Positions 1 through 8,093 of a stretch of DNA of 64,000 nucleotides are shown in pieces. The stretch is from CAWGXG01 sp963826505. GTDB lineage: Bacteria; Chloroflexota; Anaerolineae; Aggregatilineales; Aggregatilineaceae. The stretch covers positions 124,001-188,000 of the forward strand of contig CAWGXG010000001.1 in assembly GCA_963826505.1 (NCBI GenBank), written 5' to 3'. The position numbers were made by a program, and so were the translations under genes. Within the stretch, counting starts at the first letter, position 1; every line of letters begins with the position of its first letter. The notes under the pieces are model-generated. The model had not been told where the DNA came from. It saw nothing but the letters and a program-made list of their open reading frames with translations, and did not search any database.

Positions 1-942
1 GAAGGCGCACGGTGCGGTGATGGCGACTAGCCCCGCCAGCGACCCGTTAAAGGCCATGCTGACATCCCAGATTCCGGTGAAGTAGTAGCTGAGGAAGATG
101 GCGACAATCGCGCCGGTGGTTGCGGCGAAGTCCGTGTTGAGCACGACCAGGGCGATCAGGTTAGCATCGGTCGCGCCCAGTGTACTGCCAGGGTTGAAGC
201 CGAACCAGCCCAGCCACAGAATAAAGGTGCCAATCGCGGCCAGCGGGATGTTGTGCCCGCGGATGGTTTTGCCGAACTCTTTATCGATGCGTTTTCCGAG
301 CATCAACGTACCGGCCAGCCCAACCATCGCGCCAACATAGTGCACAACGGTCGATCCAGCGAAATCACGGAAGCCGCGCGTCGCCAGCCAACCGTCCGCC
401 GCCCAACACCAGTGGCCGACGACCGGGTAGATCAACAGGCCGACGACAAAGCTGTAGATCAGGTCCGCGCGGAAGTCGGTACGCTCGGCCATCAGCCCGG
501 ACGCGATGGTCGAGGCGGCGGCGGAGAATGCGAACTGGAAGAAGAAGAAGGCGTACGGAGGCAGGCCGTTGATGGTCGCTGGCATGCCGTGCAGGAAGAA
601 CCATTCCGACCCGAACAGGCCGGTCCCGCCGCCGAACATGATGCCGAAGCCCGCCGCCCAGAAGCCCATCGTCGTCATAGTGGTATCGAGGAAGTTCTCG
701 GCCATGATGTTGACGACGTTCTTCGAGCGCACGAACCCGGCTTCCAAAAAGCCAAACCCGGCCTGCATAAAGAACACCAGGAATCCGGCGATCAGCACCC
801 ATACCGTATTGATGGACAGCGCGAGGTCAACCACAGACTCGCCGTCCCCCTGGGCCGATACCAGGCTGGGGAACAGCATCATCAGGCCCGTGATCAACAT
901 GGCCAGAGCGAAGTAGCGGTGAAAGCGTCGTGAGCGTCTCAT
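1..942 (-). CDS. amt: Ammonium transporter Amt, C-terminus cut by window edge
   Basis: Ammonium/ammonia channel of the Amt/Rh family in the inner membrane. The reading frame is open from ATG at 942 to the left edge, giving 314 residues. A cleavable-looking signal peptide (ALAMLITGLMMLFPSLVSAQ) is followed by the Amt hallmarks: MQAGFGFLEAGFVRSKN, then NIMAENFLDTTMTTMGFWA, a DFAGSTVVHYVGA segment and LGWFGFNPGS. These are the classic first, fifth and sixth helix signatures. The start has a good ribosome site (AGGAAAGGGAGA) just upstream. The usual length is about 400-450 residues, so roughly a quarter is missing off the edge. A P-II gene (glnB/glnK) commonly sits next to amt, but that side lies outside the window. 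Identity is very secure. Confidence 0.95.
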   Translation of the reverse strand, partial: MRRSRRFHRYFALAMLITGLMMLFPSLVSAQGDGESVVDLALSINTVWVLIAGFLVFFMQAGFGFLEAGFVRSKNVVNIMAENFLDTTMTTMGFWAAGFGIMFGGGTGLFGSEWFFLHGMPATINGLPPYAFFFFQFAFSAAASTIASGLMAERTDFRADLIYSFVVGLLIYPVVGHWCWAADGWLATRGFRDFAGSTVVHYVGAMVGLAGTLMLGKRIDKEFGKTIRGHNIPLAAIGTFILWLGWFGFNPGSTLGATDANLIALVVLNTDFAATTGAIVAIFLSYYFTGIWDVSMAFNGSLAGLVAITAPCAF

Positions 943-1068
943 GGGGTCTCCCTTTCCTGTATCTGCGCGCCCAGAAGGCGCCGTCTTTCATCGAAAGTGG
1001 ACTCTGCATTGGGACACGTCAGGGCCGGCACGGGGCAAGCCGTGAGGTCGCATTGGACAATGTGCACC

Positions 1069-1097
1069 ATTGTATGCGCTATGCAAAGGCCTGTCTT
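1069..1097 (-). promoter_or_regulatory. Possible sigma-70-type promoter for amt
   Basis: On the minus strand AAGACA (1097-1092) and TACAAT (1074-1069) are separated by 17 bases, about 130 bp before the amt start. The -10 match is good and the -35 match moderate. The rest of the 341-bp gap between amt and the trpB-type gene holds only an A/T-rich stretch (about 1110-1165) and the inverted repeat at 1215-1252. Confidence 0.4.
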
Positions 1098-1214
1098 CGT
1101 ACCCTTTGATGGATGTTTTGAGGGATTTTATTGTGCAGTTTTATGATTATTAGTGCATATCGCCCAAATAGCGGACAGCAAACAACGATCAGGGGACAGC
1201 GATGAGCGACCAGA

Positions 1215-1252
1215 GAGCGCAGAGGAATAGCTGGGGAAAGTCCTCTGCGCTC
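1215..1252. terminator. 12-bp inverted repeat after the trpB-type gene
   Basis: GAGCGCAGAGGA at 1215-1226 is exactly mirrored by TCCTCTGCGCTC at 1241-1252 with a 14-base loop. It lies about 30 bp past the stop codon of the minus-strand trpB-type gene and could end its transcript, although no T-run follows. The arm sequence also resembles the CTCTGCG-type repeats at 52135 and 59250, so it may instead be a dispersed repeat. Confidence 0.45.
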
Positions 1253-1283
1253 ACTGCGTTCTCAGGGTAAATCGCTCTTCGCG

Positions 1284-2668
1284 CTACGCGAAGGAGGATT
1301 CGTCCACGACCGGCATGCGCCTCTGCGCGTCGGCCACGGCTTCGACCGGGTAATCGTAATCTTCCAGGCCGCCCTCAAGATACTTGTCGTAAGACAGCAT
1401 ATCGAAATGGCCGTGTCCGCTCAGGTTGAACAGGATCACGCGCTCTTCGCCGCGCTCTTTGGCTTCCAGCGCCTCGTTGATCGCGGCGCGGATGGCGTGC
1501 GCGCTTTCCGGCGCGGGGATGATGCCTTCCTGTTTGGCGAACAACACCGCCGCCTCGAAAATGCTGTTCTGGTGATACGCTCTGTGCCTCGACAATGCCC
1601 ACGTCGTGCAGCAGCGACATGATCGGCGACATGCCGTGATAGCGCAGGCCGCCCGCGTGAATTCCCGGCGGGACGAAGTCGTGACCAAGGGTGTGCATCT
1701 TGGCTATGGGACCCAGGCCGACTGAGTCTCCGAAGTCATAGGCATACACGCCGCGCGTCATGCTGGGGCAGGCGGTCGGTTCAGCAGCCAGGAAGCGCGT
1801 GGGCAGCTTCTTGTCGATCCGCTCGCGCACGAAGGGGGTTATGAGCCCGCCCATGTTACTGCCGCCGCCCGCACAGCCGATCACCACGTCCGGGTAATCG
1901 TCCGCCAGCGCCATCTGGAGCAGGGCTTCTTCCCCGACAATCGACTGGTGCAGCAGGACATGATTGAGCACGCTACCCAGCGAATACTTGACATCCGCGA
2001 TTCTTACCCGCCACTTCGACCGCCTCGCTGATCGCGATGCCCAGACTGCCGGTGCTGTCGGGGTCTTTGGCGAGCACGCTGCGCCCGGCCTCGGTCAGGT
2101 TGGTGGGGCTGGCGTGGACGGTCGCGCCGTAGGCTTGCATCATGCTGCGACGGTAGGGCTTCTGCTGATAGCTGATTTTCACCATGAAGACTTCGACCTG
2201 CACGCCGAAGAACGCGCCCGCCATCGCCAGCGACGATCCCCATTGGCCCGCGCCGGTTTCGGTGGCGATCTTGCGGACTCCCTCTTCACGGTTGTAGAAC
2301 ATCTGCGCCACGGCGGTGTTGGGCTTGTGGCTGCCCACCGGGCTGACTCCCTCGTACTTGTAATAGATGCGCGCGGGCGTATCAAGCGCTTTTTCCAGGC
2401 GGCGGGCGCGGAACAGGGGACTCGGTCGCCATTGGGTATAGATGCGCCGCACCGGCTCAGGAATCTCGATATAGCGATCCTGGCTGACCTCTTGCAGGAT
2501 GAGCGCCATGGGGAACAGAGGCGTGATATCGTCAGGCGTGGCGGGCTGCTTGGTGACGGGGTGCAGCAAGGGCGATAGGGGGCGCGGCAGATCGGGCACG
2601 ATGTTGTACCACGCCTTCGGCATTTGGGTTTCGTCGAGCACGTACTTGGTGTGGAGAGTGTCGGGCAT
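1284..2668 (-). CDS. trpB: TrpB2-type tryptophan synthase beta chain, two frameshifts
   Basis: PLP-dependent enzyme that joins indole and serine to make tryptophan, of the longer TrpB2 type. The N-terminal part has YEGVSPVGSHKPNTA, in which the Lys binds PLP, and the middle has the phosphate-binding GCAGGGSNMGG. The last part, FEAAVLFAKQEGIIPAPESA, is typical of TrpB2. Two single extra bases break the frame, near 1999 (after VEVAGKN, before DVKYSLGS) and near 1581 (after GIVEAQ, before YHQNSIF). Removing both gives one protein of 460 residues, the normal family length. The start has a GGAAAGGAACC ribosome site. No trpA or other trp gene is adjacent, as is usual for stand-alone TrpB2. A tryptophan T-box leader lies directly upstream and supports the assignment. 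Sequence error is more likely than a true pseudogene. Confidence 0.9.
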
Positions 2669-2733
2669 GACTGGTTCCTTTCCGCTGGGTGATGAAGACT
2701 ACACCGTCGATACGGCGTCCGGAGCCGAACAGC

Positions 2734-2772
2734 AAAAAACGCCCGTCCCCGAACGTTCAGGGACGGGCGTCG
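2734..2772 (-). terminator. T-box regulated intrinsic terminator
   Basis: ACGCCCGTCCC and GGGACGGGCGT form an 11-bp stem around a TGAACGTTCG-type loop, followed by six T residues. It begins five bases after the T-box motif, so the 5' arm competes with the antiterminator helix, as expected for T-box control. It lies about 65 bp before the trpB-type start codon. Confidence 0.9.
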
Positions 2773-3042
2773 CTGCCCGTGGTGCCACCCTGATTAGGCC
2801 GGGACCCGACTGCGCCAGAAACAAAAACACCCGTCCTGTGATAGCAGACGGGCGCGGATGCGCAGCGAGAATACCAGCCTCACTCATTGCGCCAGGATAA
2901 CGGCGGCGAACCCGGCGCGGCATTTCCTCCGCGCGACTCCCCGGCCCATTCGGTTTCTGCTCGACCCGTTCCGCGCTCTCAGTCGGTGACGCGGTGTCCT
3001 GTCCGGCGCTCGGAAACCTACTCTTCCGGTTCACTGTCCTTA
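2734..3042 (-). ncRNA. T-box leader, predicted tryptophan-specific
   Basis: A cis-acting RNA that reads uncharged tRNA and lets transcription continue into the trpB-type gene. Stem I starts with the S-turn AGTA (3022-3019); its neighbouring helix is GGTTTC (3018-3013) with GAAACC (2957-2952). Directly after the helix comes GAA then TGG (2948-2946), at the place of the specifier codon; UGG is the Trp codon. The conserved T-box motif AGGGTGGCACCACGG lies at 2791-2777. Its bulge UGGC would pair with a tRNA end GCCA, which fits the G73 discriminator known for bacterial tRNA-Trp. The leader ends in an intrinsic terminator at 2772-2734. A further hairpin with a T-rich tail (2855-2823) probably is stem III. 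Confidence 0.9.
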
Positions 3043-3048
3043 GGGATA

Positions 3049-3076
3049 ATCATACCGTGCCATGCGCTCCTGTCAA
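3049..3076 (-). promoter_or_regulatory. Sigma-70-type promoter for the T-box/trpB transcript
   Basis: A perfect TTGACA (3076-3071) and TATGAT (3054-3049) are spaced by 16 bases on the minus strand. Transcription would begin near 3042, some 20 bases before the AGTA of T-box stem I, which is the expected place. Confidence 0.75.
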
Positions 3077-3157
3077 GCGATTGGCAGAAGGTTTTTCGCG
3101 TGGCACATCCGGCCTCAGCCGCATTAAGCTAAGGCGTGGTCGCGTGGCAGACGCCGG

Positions 3158-3273
3158 TTTGCCCCACCCCCGACCCCCTCCCCACTGTGCTGCGCTGGTG
3201 GAGAGAGGGCGCCAGCCGCTGTGTAAGTCCCCTCTCCGCGCCCGCGCGGGGAGGGGATATAGGGGTGGGGCAA
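3158..3273. repeat. G/C-rich intergenic repeat, inverted pair
   Basis: The block starts GCCCCACCCCCGACCCCCTC and ends with the reverse form GGGGAGGGGATATAGGGGTG, so the outer arms are mirror copies. Inside is a tight palindrome, CCCCTCTCCGCGC then GCGCGGGGAGGGG (3220-3249). Single-arm relatives are found at 11516, 13604 and 57680. It belongs to a dispersed intergenic repeat family and codes for nothing I can recognise. Confidence 0.7.
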
Positions 3274-3317
3274 ATCTCCGAAACACTGATTCACGCCGAT
3301 CGGTCGTGAAATCGGGT

Positions 3318-3348
3318 TTGACGCGATCGCGCCCCGATGTGGTATCGT
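3318..3348 (+). promoter_or_regulatory. Weak candidate promoter for the Lnu-like gene
   Basis: TTGACG (3318-3323) precedes TATCGT (3343-3348) by 19 bases, a longer spacer than ideal, about 35 bp before the start codon. The -35 match is good and the -10 match is poor. Confidence 0.3.
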
Positions 3349-3382
3349 TGGGCGGTTCGCGAATCCACCGGGAGGACCGCCC

Positions 3383-4186
3383 ATGCTCGAACAGGAACAA
3401 CTCATCGCACGTGTGCGCGATCTGTGCCGCGCGGACGACCGCGTCGACGCCGCGATGATGTACGGATCGTTCACCGCGGGCGAAGGCGATGCCCATTCCG
3501 ACATCGAGTTTCTGCTGTTTTTCCGCGACGACGAGTTTGACGGTGTGGAGCCGCGCGCCTGGCTGGAACAGGTCGCGCCTGTGTTGCACCTGTACACTAA
3601 CGAATACGGTATCACGGCAGTGATTTTCGCGTCGCTGGTACGCGGCGAATTCCATTTTCACCGCGCCTCGGAAGTTACGATCGGGGAAGCATGGCGCGGC
3701 GTGATCACGTTCCCCAGCCTGGACGCCACGCTGATCGTGGATAAATCAGGCGTACTCGCGCCGGTCCTGGAGCCGATCATCGGCCCGCCCCTGGAGCGCG
3801 CCACCCCCGACCGGCTGCAATTCGCGGCAGATAGCTTCGTCAACTGGCTGTTGTTCGGACTCAACGTGCTGCGCCGAGGCGAGCATGCCCGCGCGCTGGA
3901 AGTGCTGGGGATTGTGCATCGTCATCTGCTGGGGATGGCGCGCGCCGTCGAGGGCACAACCGATCACTGGCTGACGCCGTCACGCCTGTTGGAGCACGAT
4001 CTGTCTCCGGAATCCTACGCGCGCTTTCGCGCGTGCACGGCGGCGCTCGATGCAGAGGCGCTGTGGGCGGCCTATCGCGCCGCGCGGATGTGGGGTTTCG
4101 AACTGGTAGAGACTTTGGATGCGCGTTTTGGCGTGAGGCTGCCGGACGATCTCCGCGCGCGCTTGGGGGAAATCAGCGATCAGTAA
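3383..4186 (+). CDS. Lnu(B/F)-type nucleotidyltransferase
   Basis: Cytoplasmic nucleotidyltransferase of 267 residues, resembling the Lnu(B)/Lnu(F) group that can adenylylate lincosamide antibiotics. The polymerase-beta-like core is clear: Gly28-Ser29 in MMYGSFTAGEGD and the metal-binding pair Asp40/Glu42 in HSDIEF. The opening MLEQEQLIARVRDLCRADDR and the length of about 270 residues match this group. The start follows GGGAGGACC. It stands alone between the T-box locus and a convergent unknown gene, with no mobile element nearby, so it looks like a resident chromosomal gene. Many environmental homologues have no proven resistance role, and the true substrate cannot be read from sequence. Confidence 0.75.
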   Translation: MLEQEQLIARVRDLCRADDRVDAAMMYGSFTAGEGDAHSDIEFLLFFRDDEFDGVEPRAWLEQVAPVLHLYTNEYGITAVIFASLVRGEFHFHRASEVTIGEAWRGVITFPSLDATLIVDKSGVLAPVLEPIIGPPLERATPDRLQFAADSFVNWLLFGLNVLRRGEHARALEVLGIVHRHLLGMARAVEGTTDHWLTPSRLLEHDLSPESYARFRACTAALDAEALWAAYRAARMWGFELVETLDARFGVRLPDDLRARLGEISDQ

Positions 4187-4188
4187 AG

Positions 4189-4212
4189 CAGCCGCAAAAC
4201 TATCCGCGGCTG
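4189..4212. terminator. Small hairpin between convergent genes
   Basis: CAGCCGC (4189-4195) and GCGGCTG (4206-4212) form a 7-bp stem directly after the stop codon of the Lnu-like gene. The downstream gene faces it, so it could serve as a weak terminator. No T-run follows. Confidence 0.35.
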
Positions 4213-4245
4213 GATGCTGTCTGCTGAAACCTGTTCGCAGAGCGC

Positions 4246-4857
4246 TCAATTGATTATCTGGCCCTGCACGGCGAACGTGCCGTTGTTCACGTCCAGCGTT
4301 TCCTGGTAAAGATAATAACTACCCGGCAGATTGTCGAGCTGCTTAAACAGCACATCCTTGAACTGGCGGGTGACGTTCTTCAGCACGAAGTCCGGCGTTT
4401 TGACGCCGCCGAAATCGACCGACGTAATATCAAACGCCATCTGCCCGGAGCTGTCGACCTTAGGCTTGACCGTAACCAGGATCGGCACCGACAGCTTGCC
4501 GTACTTCAGTTTGCCGTAGAACTTCATGCTCCCGCCGCTTAGCCCAACCTGCGCATCCTTGAAGGGGAAGCTGTAGCCGTGCTCGTCGGCGTAATCCTGG
4601 CCCTTGAGCGCCATCCATGACGACAGCTCGCGCTCGGTGAATTTGAGCGAGAACCACCCCTGCGCGCTGGCCTGGTTGGTGGCGCGGGTGATCTCGCTGT
4701 CCAGCGCCTGCGCTTCGGCTGGCGACGGCGAAAAATGGCCCGACAGCGGCGCATCCGGCGCGTTGGTCACGATATAGATCACCACACACGCCACCAGCGC
4801 GATACACAGCAGGGGGATCAGGATGATCGCCAGACAGCAGCCGCTGCAATGATCCAT
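4246..4857 (-). CDS. Membrane-anchored protein of unknown function
   Basis: 203 residues. I do not recognise a named family. The N-terminus has an odd Cys-rich opening (MDHCSGCCLAI) followed by one strong hydrophobic segment to about residue 30, which looks like an uncleaved anchor. The remainder is predicted outside and beta-rich: it alternates short strands, with SLKFTERELSSWMALKG around residue 70 and a SVPILVTVKPKVD strand later. The pattern resembles small LmeA/DUF2993-like lipid-binding proteins in outline, but this is only an impression. GGGGAG lies 8 bases before the start. The lysoplasmalogenase-like gene ends just upstream (35 bp) on the same strand, so the two may be co-transcribed. 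Confidence 0.7.
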   Translation of the reverse strand: MDHCSGCCLAIILIPLLCIALVACVVIYIVTNAPDAPLSGHFSPSPAEAQALDSEITRATNQASAQGWFSLKFTERELSSWMALKGQDYADEHGYSFPFKDAQVGLSGGSMKFYGKLKYGKLSVPILVTVKPKVDSSGQMAFDITSVDFGGVKTPDFVLKNVTRQFKDVLFKQLDNLPGSYYLYQETLDVNNGTFAVQGQIIN

Positions 4858-4891
4858 CGTGTTATGCTCCCCAAGTCCGCATGCCGGGCAC

Positions 4892-5533
4892 CTAGCGGAT
4901 CACCGACAGCGCGATCAGCCACTGCGCAGTGAAATAGGTGCTCAACACCCACAACGGCGCGCTGCGCCACGTCCCGCGGAAACGTTCCAACGCCAGCACC
5001 GAGTCCGACGTCACGAACAGGTAGGCCCCGATCAGGGCCGCCAGCGTGCCGGGTTGATCGGTTTCGATCCAGCGATTGGCCGCCTGCCACGCCATGAACA
5101 GGATCACCAGCACATAGACCACGACCGGCCCACGCAATAAATCCAGGTAAGGCCACAGCGCGCGCAGGATCAGCATGCCGTAGATGGCAAAGGGCAGCAG
5201 GTACCAGAACGACGCGAAGCCATGCCCTTCTAGCGTGAAGGCGGCGATGTAAAACAAATGCGCGGTGAGGAACGCGACCAGTCCGGCGAAAAAATGATCG
5301 GGCAGCATCAAGAGCATGTCCCCGACCAGCGAGACGGCCAGCCCTCCCAGGATCAGAATGCGATATTGGGTTGAGATCGGGGTGTCGGCCACCAGCACGA
5401 TCGCAATGATGAAGACCATCGTCAGCGGTTTGCAGATGTATTCCAGCCGCCGGTCTGCCTGAAATTTAGCGACGATGGTGAGCGCCGCTGAGGCAGCGGC
5501 AAAAATCGAAAGCAGCACGATCAGCCAGGTCAT
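4892..5533 (-). CDS. YhhN/TMEM86-family membrane protein (lysoplasmalogenase-like)
   Basis: 213 residues, nearly all hydrophobic, with about eight membrane helices. The family signature is visible: a KPLTMVFIIAIVL helix near residue 35-50, then SLVGDMLLMLPDHFFAGLVAF with the conserved Gly-Asp, and near the end GAYLFVTSDSVLALERF with Ser-Asp-Ser. Characterised members hydrolyse the vinyl-ether bond of lysoplasmalogens or act on related ether lipids. The bacterial role is mostly unproven. I start it at ATG 5533 (MTWLIVLL), which has a GGAG upstream and begins right at the first helix. A GTG at 5578 would add 15 residues. Confidence 0.85.
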   Translation of the reverse strand: MTWLIVLLSIFAAASAALTIVAKFQADRRLEYICKPLTMVFIIAIVLVADTPISTQYRILILGGLAVSLVGDMLLMLPDHFFAGLVAFLTAHLFYIAAFTLEGHGFASFWYLLPFAIYGMLILRALWPYLDLLRGPVVVYVLVILFMAWQAANRWIETDQPGTLAALIGAYLFVTSDSVLALERFRGTWRSAPLWVLSTYFTAQWLIALSVIR

Positions 5534-5614
5534 AGAATCAGCGCTCCATTCCTGTTTCACTGCCAGAGTGACGTACACGATCCGGAGCCGAGTCGGGGCT
5601 CGCTCGCGGCCCTG

Positions 5615-6415
5615 TTACCAATCGGCCAGCGGCGCGCGACCGCTGCGCCACAGCCATTCCACATCTTGCATGAAGCGGCTCGGCCAGCCTTCGGGCGGGA
5701 CGGGCCACGCGGTAAATCCGTACAGACTTTCGCACAGGGCGTCTGCCGCTGCCTTGCTCGGATGGGCCAGCAGATCGTCGATCAGCGCCATGAAATCGTC
5801 AGGTTTTTCGGGTGCCGCGCGCAGCGCCGTCATAAACCATTTGTGGTACGGATACAGGGTTTTATTGTAGGCAAGGATCAGCCTCCCGCCAAATAGCACG
5901 AGATCCGACACCATGTGCTGCATTAAATACGTATCATGACGCTTTTCGGCTTCACCCACGTACCACTGCATGGCCTGCACCTGCGCATAAAACAACTCCA
6001 TTTTCTGCTGGCGTTCGTGTTCCGGGTACACGGGGATGCGCGGCAGCAGCTCGGCCACTTCGGGCAGGTGGCAGTAAGCCAGGTACGCCCCCACGAAAGC
6101 CGCGCGCACGGGCTCGTTGCCGCGTTCGGCGCAGTCCCGCAGGAAGGCCACGTCGACGATCTTGCCGTCCACATAACCGCCGGGGTAATCGCACAATTCC
6201 GTCGTGAAATACTGGTAGGCGTGCTCAGGCGCGCGCCGGGCGTATTCCTCGTCCGAGGCGACGAGCATAATGTCCACGTCGGAATCTTCGCGGCCCAGCC
6301 CTTTAGTCAGCGATCCGGCCACGATCAGCGCGGGGAAGGCGGGATCGGACTCAAACTGTGCGACCAGCCGGTCGATGGTGCGTTGGTGGTGCGGCCACAA
6401 CATGATCGAATGCAT
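5615..6415 (-). CDS. Nucleotidyltransferase-domain protein
   Basis: 266 residues with a minimal nucleotidyltransferase core at the N-terminus: Gly34-Ser35 in VAGSLTKGLG and the acidic pair Asp46/Asp48 in DSDVDIML. The remaining 180 residues are helical and aromatic-rich (QYFTTELCDYPGGYVDGKIVD; YNKTLYPYHKWFMTALRAAP), as in aminoglycoside-type or MNT-type transferases with a substrate-binding C-terminal half. No HEPN partner gene is adjacent, so it is not an obvious toxin-antitoxin unit. A second start at 6403 is possible, because AAAGGG lies directly before ATG 6415. The substrate is unknown. It is unlike the Lnu-type gene at 3383 outside the core motif. Confidence 0.75.
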   Translation of the reverse strand: MHSIMLWPHHQRTIDRLVAQFESDPAFPALIVAGSLTKGLGREDSDVDIMLVASDEEYARRAPEHAYQYFTTELCDYPGGYVDGKIVDVAFLRDCAERGNEPVRAAFVGAYLAYCHLPEVAELLPRIPVYPEHERQQKMELFYAQVQAMQWYVGEAEKRHDTYLMQHMVSDLVLFGGRLILAYNKTLYPYHKWFMTALRAAPEKPDDFMALIDDLLAHPSKAAADALCESLYGFTAWPVPPEGWPSRFMQDVEWLWRSGRAPLADW

Positions 6416-6454
6416 GCCCTTTCGTGGGGAAACACAGGATACACCAGCGGCGGG

Positions 6455-7427
6455 TTACTCCGGCCAGGTGCCGTTCGCGCCGCGCCACTCGCGGAACCAC
6501 GCCCATGTTTTGGCCAGCCCGTCCTTCACCGTGGTCTGCGGATCGAAGTCCAGCAGGCGGCGCGCCTTGCTGTTATCGCAGTAGGTGATCGGCGGATCGC
6601 TGGGCGGAGTCGGCACGCTGCGCGCGTTGAGCTTGCGGCCTGACAACTGCTCGATCGTCTCCACGAATTCGCGCAGCGAGATCGGCGCGCCCACGCCCAG
6701 GTTGATCACCTCATAACCCAGCGGGCGATACAGCGCGGCGATCACCCCGCTGACGATGTCGTCGATGTACGTCCAGTCGCGGTGAATGTCGCCGCCGTTG
6801 AAGATCGGGATCTCGGTGCCGTCTAGCACAGCGTTCATGACGCGCAGCGGCATCATATCCGGGCGGCCCGCCGGGCCATAGACGTTGAAAAAACGCAGCG
6901 CGGTCGCGTTCAGGCCATGCAGGTGAAAATAAGTGTGACACAGCAGCTCGGCGGCGCGCTTGCTGGCCGGGTAGGCGGCCAGCGGGCGATCGGCGGGATC
7001 GGATTCCTCGAAGGGGAGGCGCTGCGTCTCGCCGTAGACGGACGAGGTCGACGCCTGGACGAACACGTCGCAGGCGTGTTGCGCGCGCCGCTTCCAGCAG
7101 GGTGAGCGATCCGGTCAGGTTGACGTCCAGGTACAGGCGCGGCTGGCGCACGCTCTCGCGGACGCCCGCCATCGCGGCCAGGTGAGCTACCCGCCGGATA
7201 TCGTGCGCGGCGAACAGCGCCTCGACGGCGTCCACGTCGCGGATATCGGCTTCGACCAGCGTGAAGGCCGGGTGCGCGCTCAGACGCGCGGCGTTGGCGC
7301 GCTTGATGGCCGGGTCGTAATAGTCATTGAAATTGTCGATGACGACGACCTGTTCCCCGCGCGCCAACAGCGCGTGCGCGAGGTTGCTGCCGATGAAGCC
7401 CGCGCCACCTGTGATCAAAACTGCCAC
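6455..7427 (-). CDS. NAD-dependent nucleotide-sugar epimerase, one frameshift
   Basis: Short-chain dehydrogenase/reductase of the extended type, acting on UDP- or dTDP-sugars for surface polysaccharide. The Rossmann motif MAVLITGGAGFIGSNLA opens the protein, STSSVYGE holds the catalytic Ser, and YPASKRAAELLCH holds the Tyr-x-x-x-Lys pair. RFFNVYGPAGRPD and GGDIHRDWTYIDD are typical of UDP-glucuronate 4-epimerase-like members. One extra base near 7073 (after LLEAARATR, before CDVFVQAS) breaks the frame. Removing it gives 323 residues, the usual size. The start is GTG at 7427 with GGAGAGG upstream. It lies 27 bp after the SCO1 gene on the same strand, although its role has no evident link to copper. 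Confidence 0.85.
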
Positions 7428-7454
7428 TGTGTTCCATCCTCTCCGGGGGGGAAG

Positions 7455-8093
7455 CTAACCGCTCAGCACCTCGCGCTGGATGCGCTGCGCCATGATGGCC
7501 GGGTCGGTACCATACGAGAACACCATCGCCAGCCGGCCCTCGCGATCCAGGATGAAGGTCGAGGCGGTGTGGTCGACGAGATAATCTTCCGACGTGTTGG
7601 CCGACGTGACGCGCTGGAAAAACACCCCAAAATCGCGCGTAATGGTGCGGATGGTGGCATCCTCGCCCGTCAGGCCGATGAACGTGGGATCGAAGGCGTT
7701 CATGTAGTCGTTGAGGCGCTGCGGCGTGTCGCGTTGGCCGTCCACGCTCACGAAGACGAAACGCACCTGATCCGCATCGGTGCCCAGGTCCGCTTTGAGG
7801 CGCTTGTAATCGGCCAGCGTGGTCGGGCACACGTCCGGGCAGTTGGTGTACCCAAAATAGACCACGACCGCCTGCCCGTGCAGACTGCTCATCGTGAACG
7901 GCGCGCCGGTTTGATCGGTCAGGGTGAAGTCAGCCACATCCTTGGGCGGATCAAGCAGCGTGCCGGGCAGCGGCGTCGCCGTGGGTGTGGGCTTGCTGCT
8001 CCCACCGCACGCGGTCAGTGCGATCGCAAGTGCGAGCGCCAGCGCGACCGCAGCCGCGGCGACTGCCCGTATTTTGTGTCCCTTCATCATCAT
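7455..8093 (-). CDS. SCO1/SenC-type copper chaperone lipoprotein
   Basis: 212-residue membrane-anchored thioredoxin-fold protein that delivers copper to the Cu-A centre of cytochrome c oxidase or reduces its cysteines. A lipobox (LTAC, Cys29) ends the signal peptide. The copper motif Cys85-Pro-Asp-Val-Cys89 is present, and the third ligand His175 is in DYLVDHTAST. Conserved VVYFGYTNCPDVCP and VSVDGQRDTP complete the family picture. The start codon overlaps the stop of the PCu(A)C gene (ATGA), so the two are translationally coupled. The pairing SCO1 plus PCu(A)C is a known arrangement for cytochrome oxidase assembly. No oxidase gene is in the window. Confidence 0.93.
   Translation of the reverse strand: MMMKGHKIRAVAAAAVALALALAIALTACGGSSKPTPTATPLPGTLLDPPKDVADFTLTDQTGAPFTMSSLHGQAVVVYFGYTNCPDVCPTTLADYKRLKADLGTDADQVRFVFVSVDGQRDTPQRLNDYMNAFDPTFIGLTGEDATIRTITRDFGVFFQRVTSANTSEDYLVDHTASTFILDREGRLAMVFSYGTDPAIMAQRIQREVLSG

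Noticed and set aside
253..933. Open frame of 226 codons on the plus strand
   Set aside because: It is the shadow of the ammonium transporter, whose minus-strand frame shows all Amt signatures.
3383..4186. Acquired lincosamide resistance cassette
   Set aside because: No integron site, insertion sequence or transposase is nearby; only family resemblance is supported.
5615..6415. MNT/HEPN toxin-antitoxin pair
   Set aside because: The nucleotidyltransferase-domain gene has no HEPN neighbour and is longer than MNT antitoxins.
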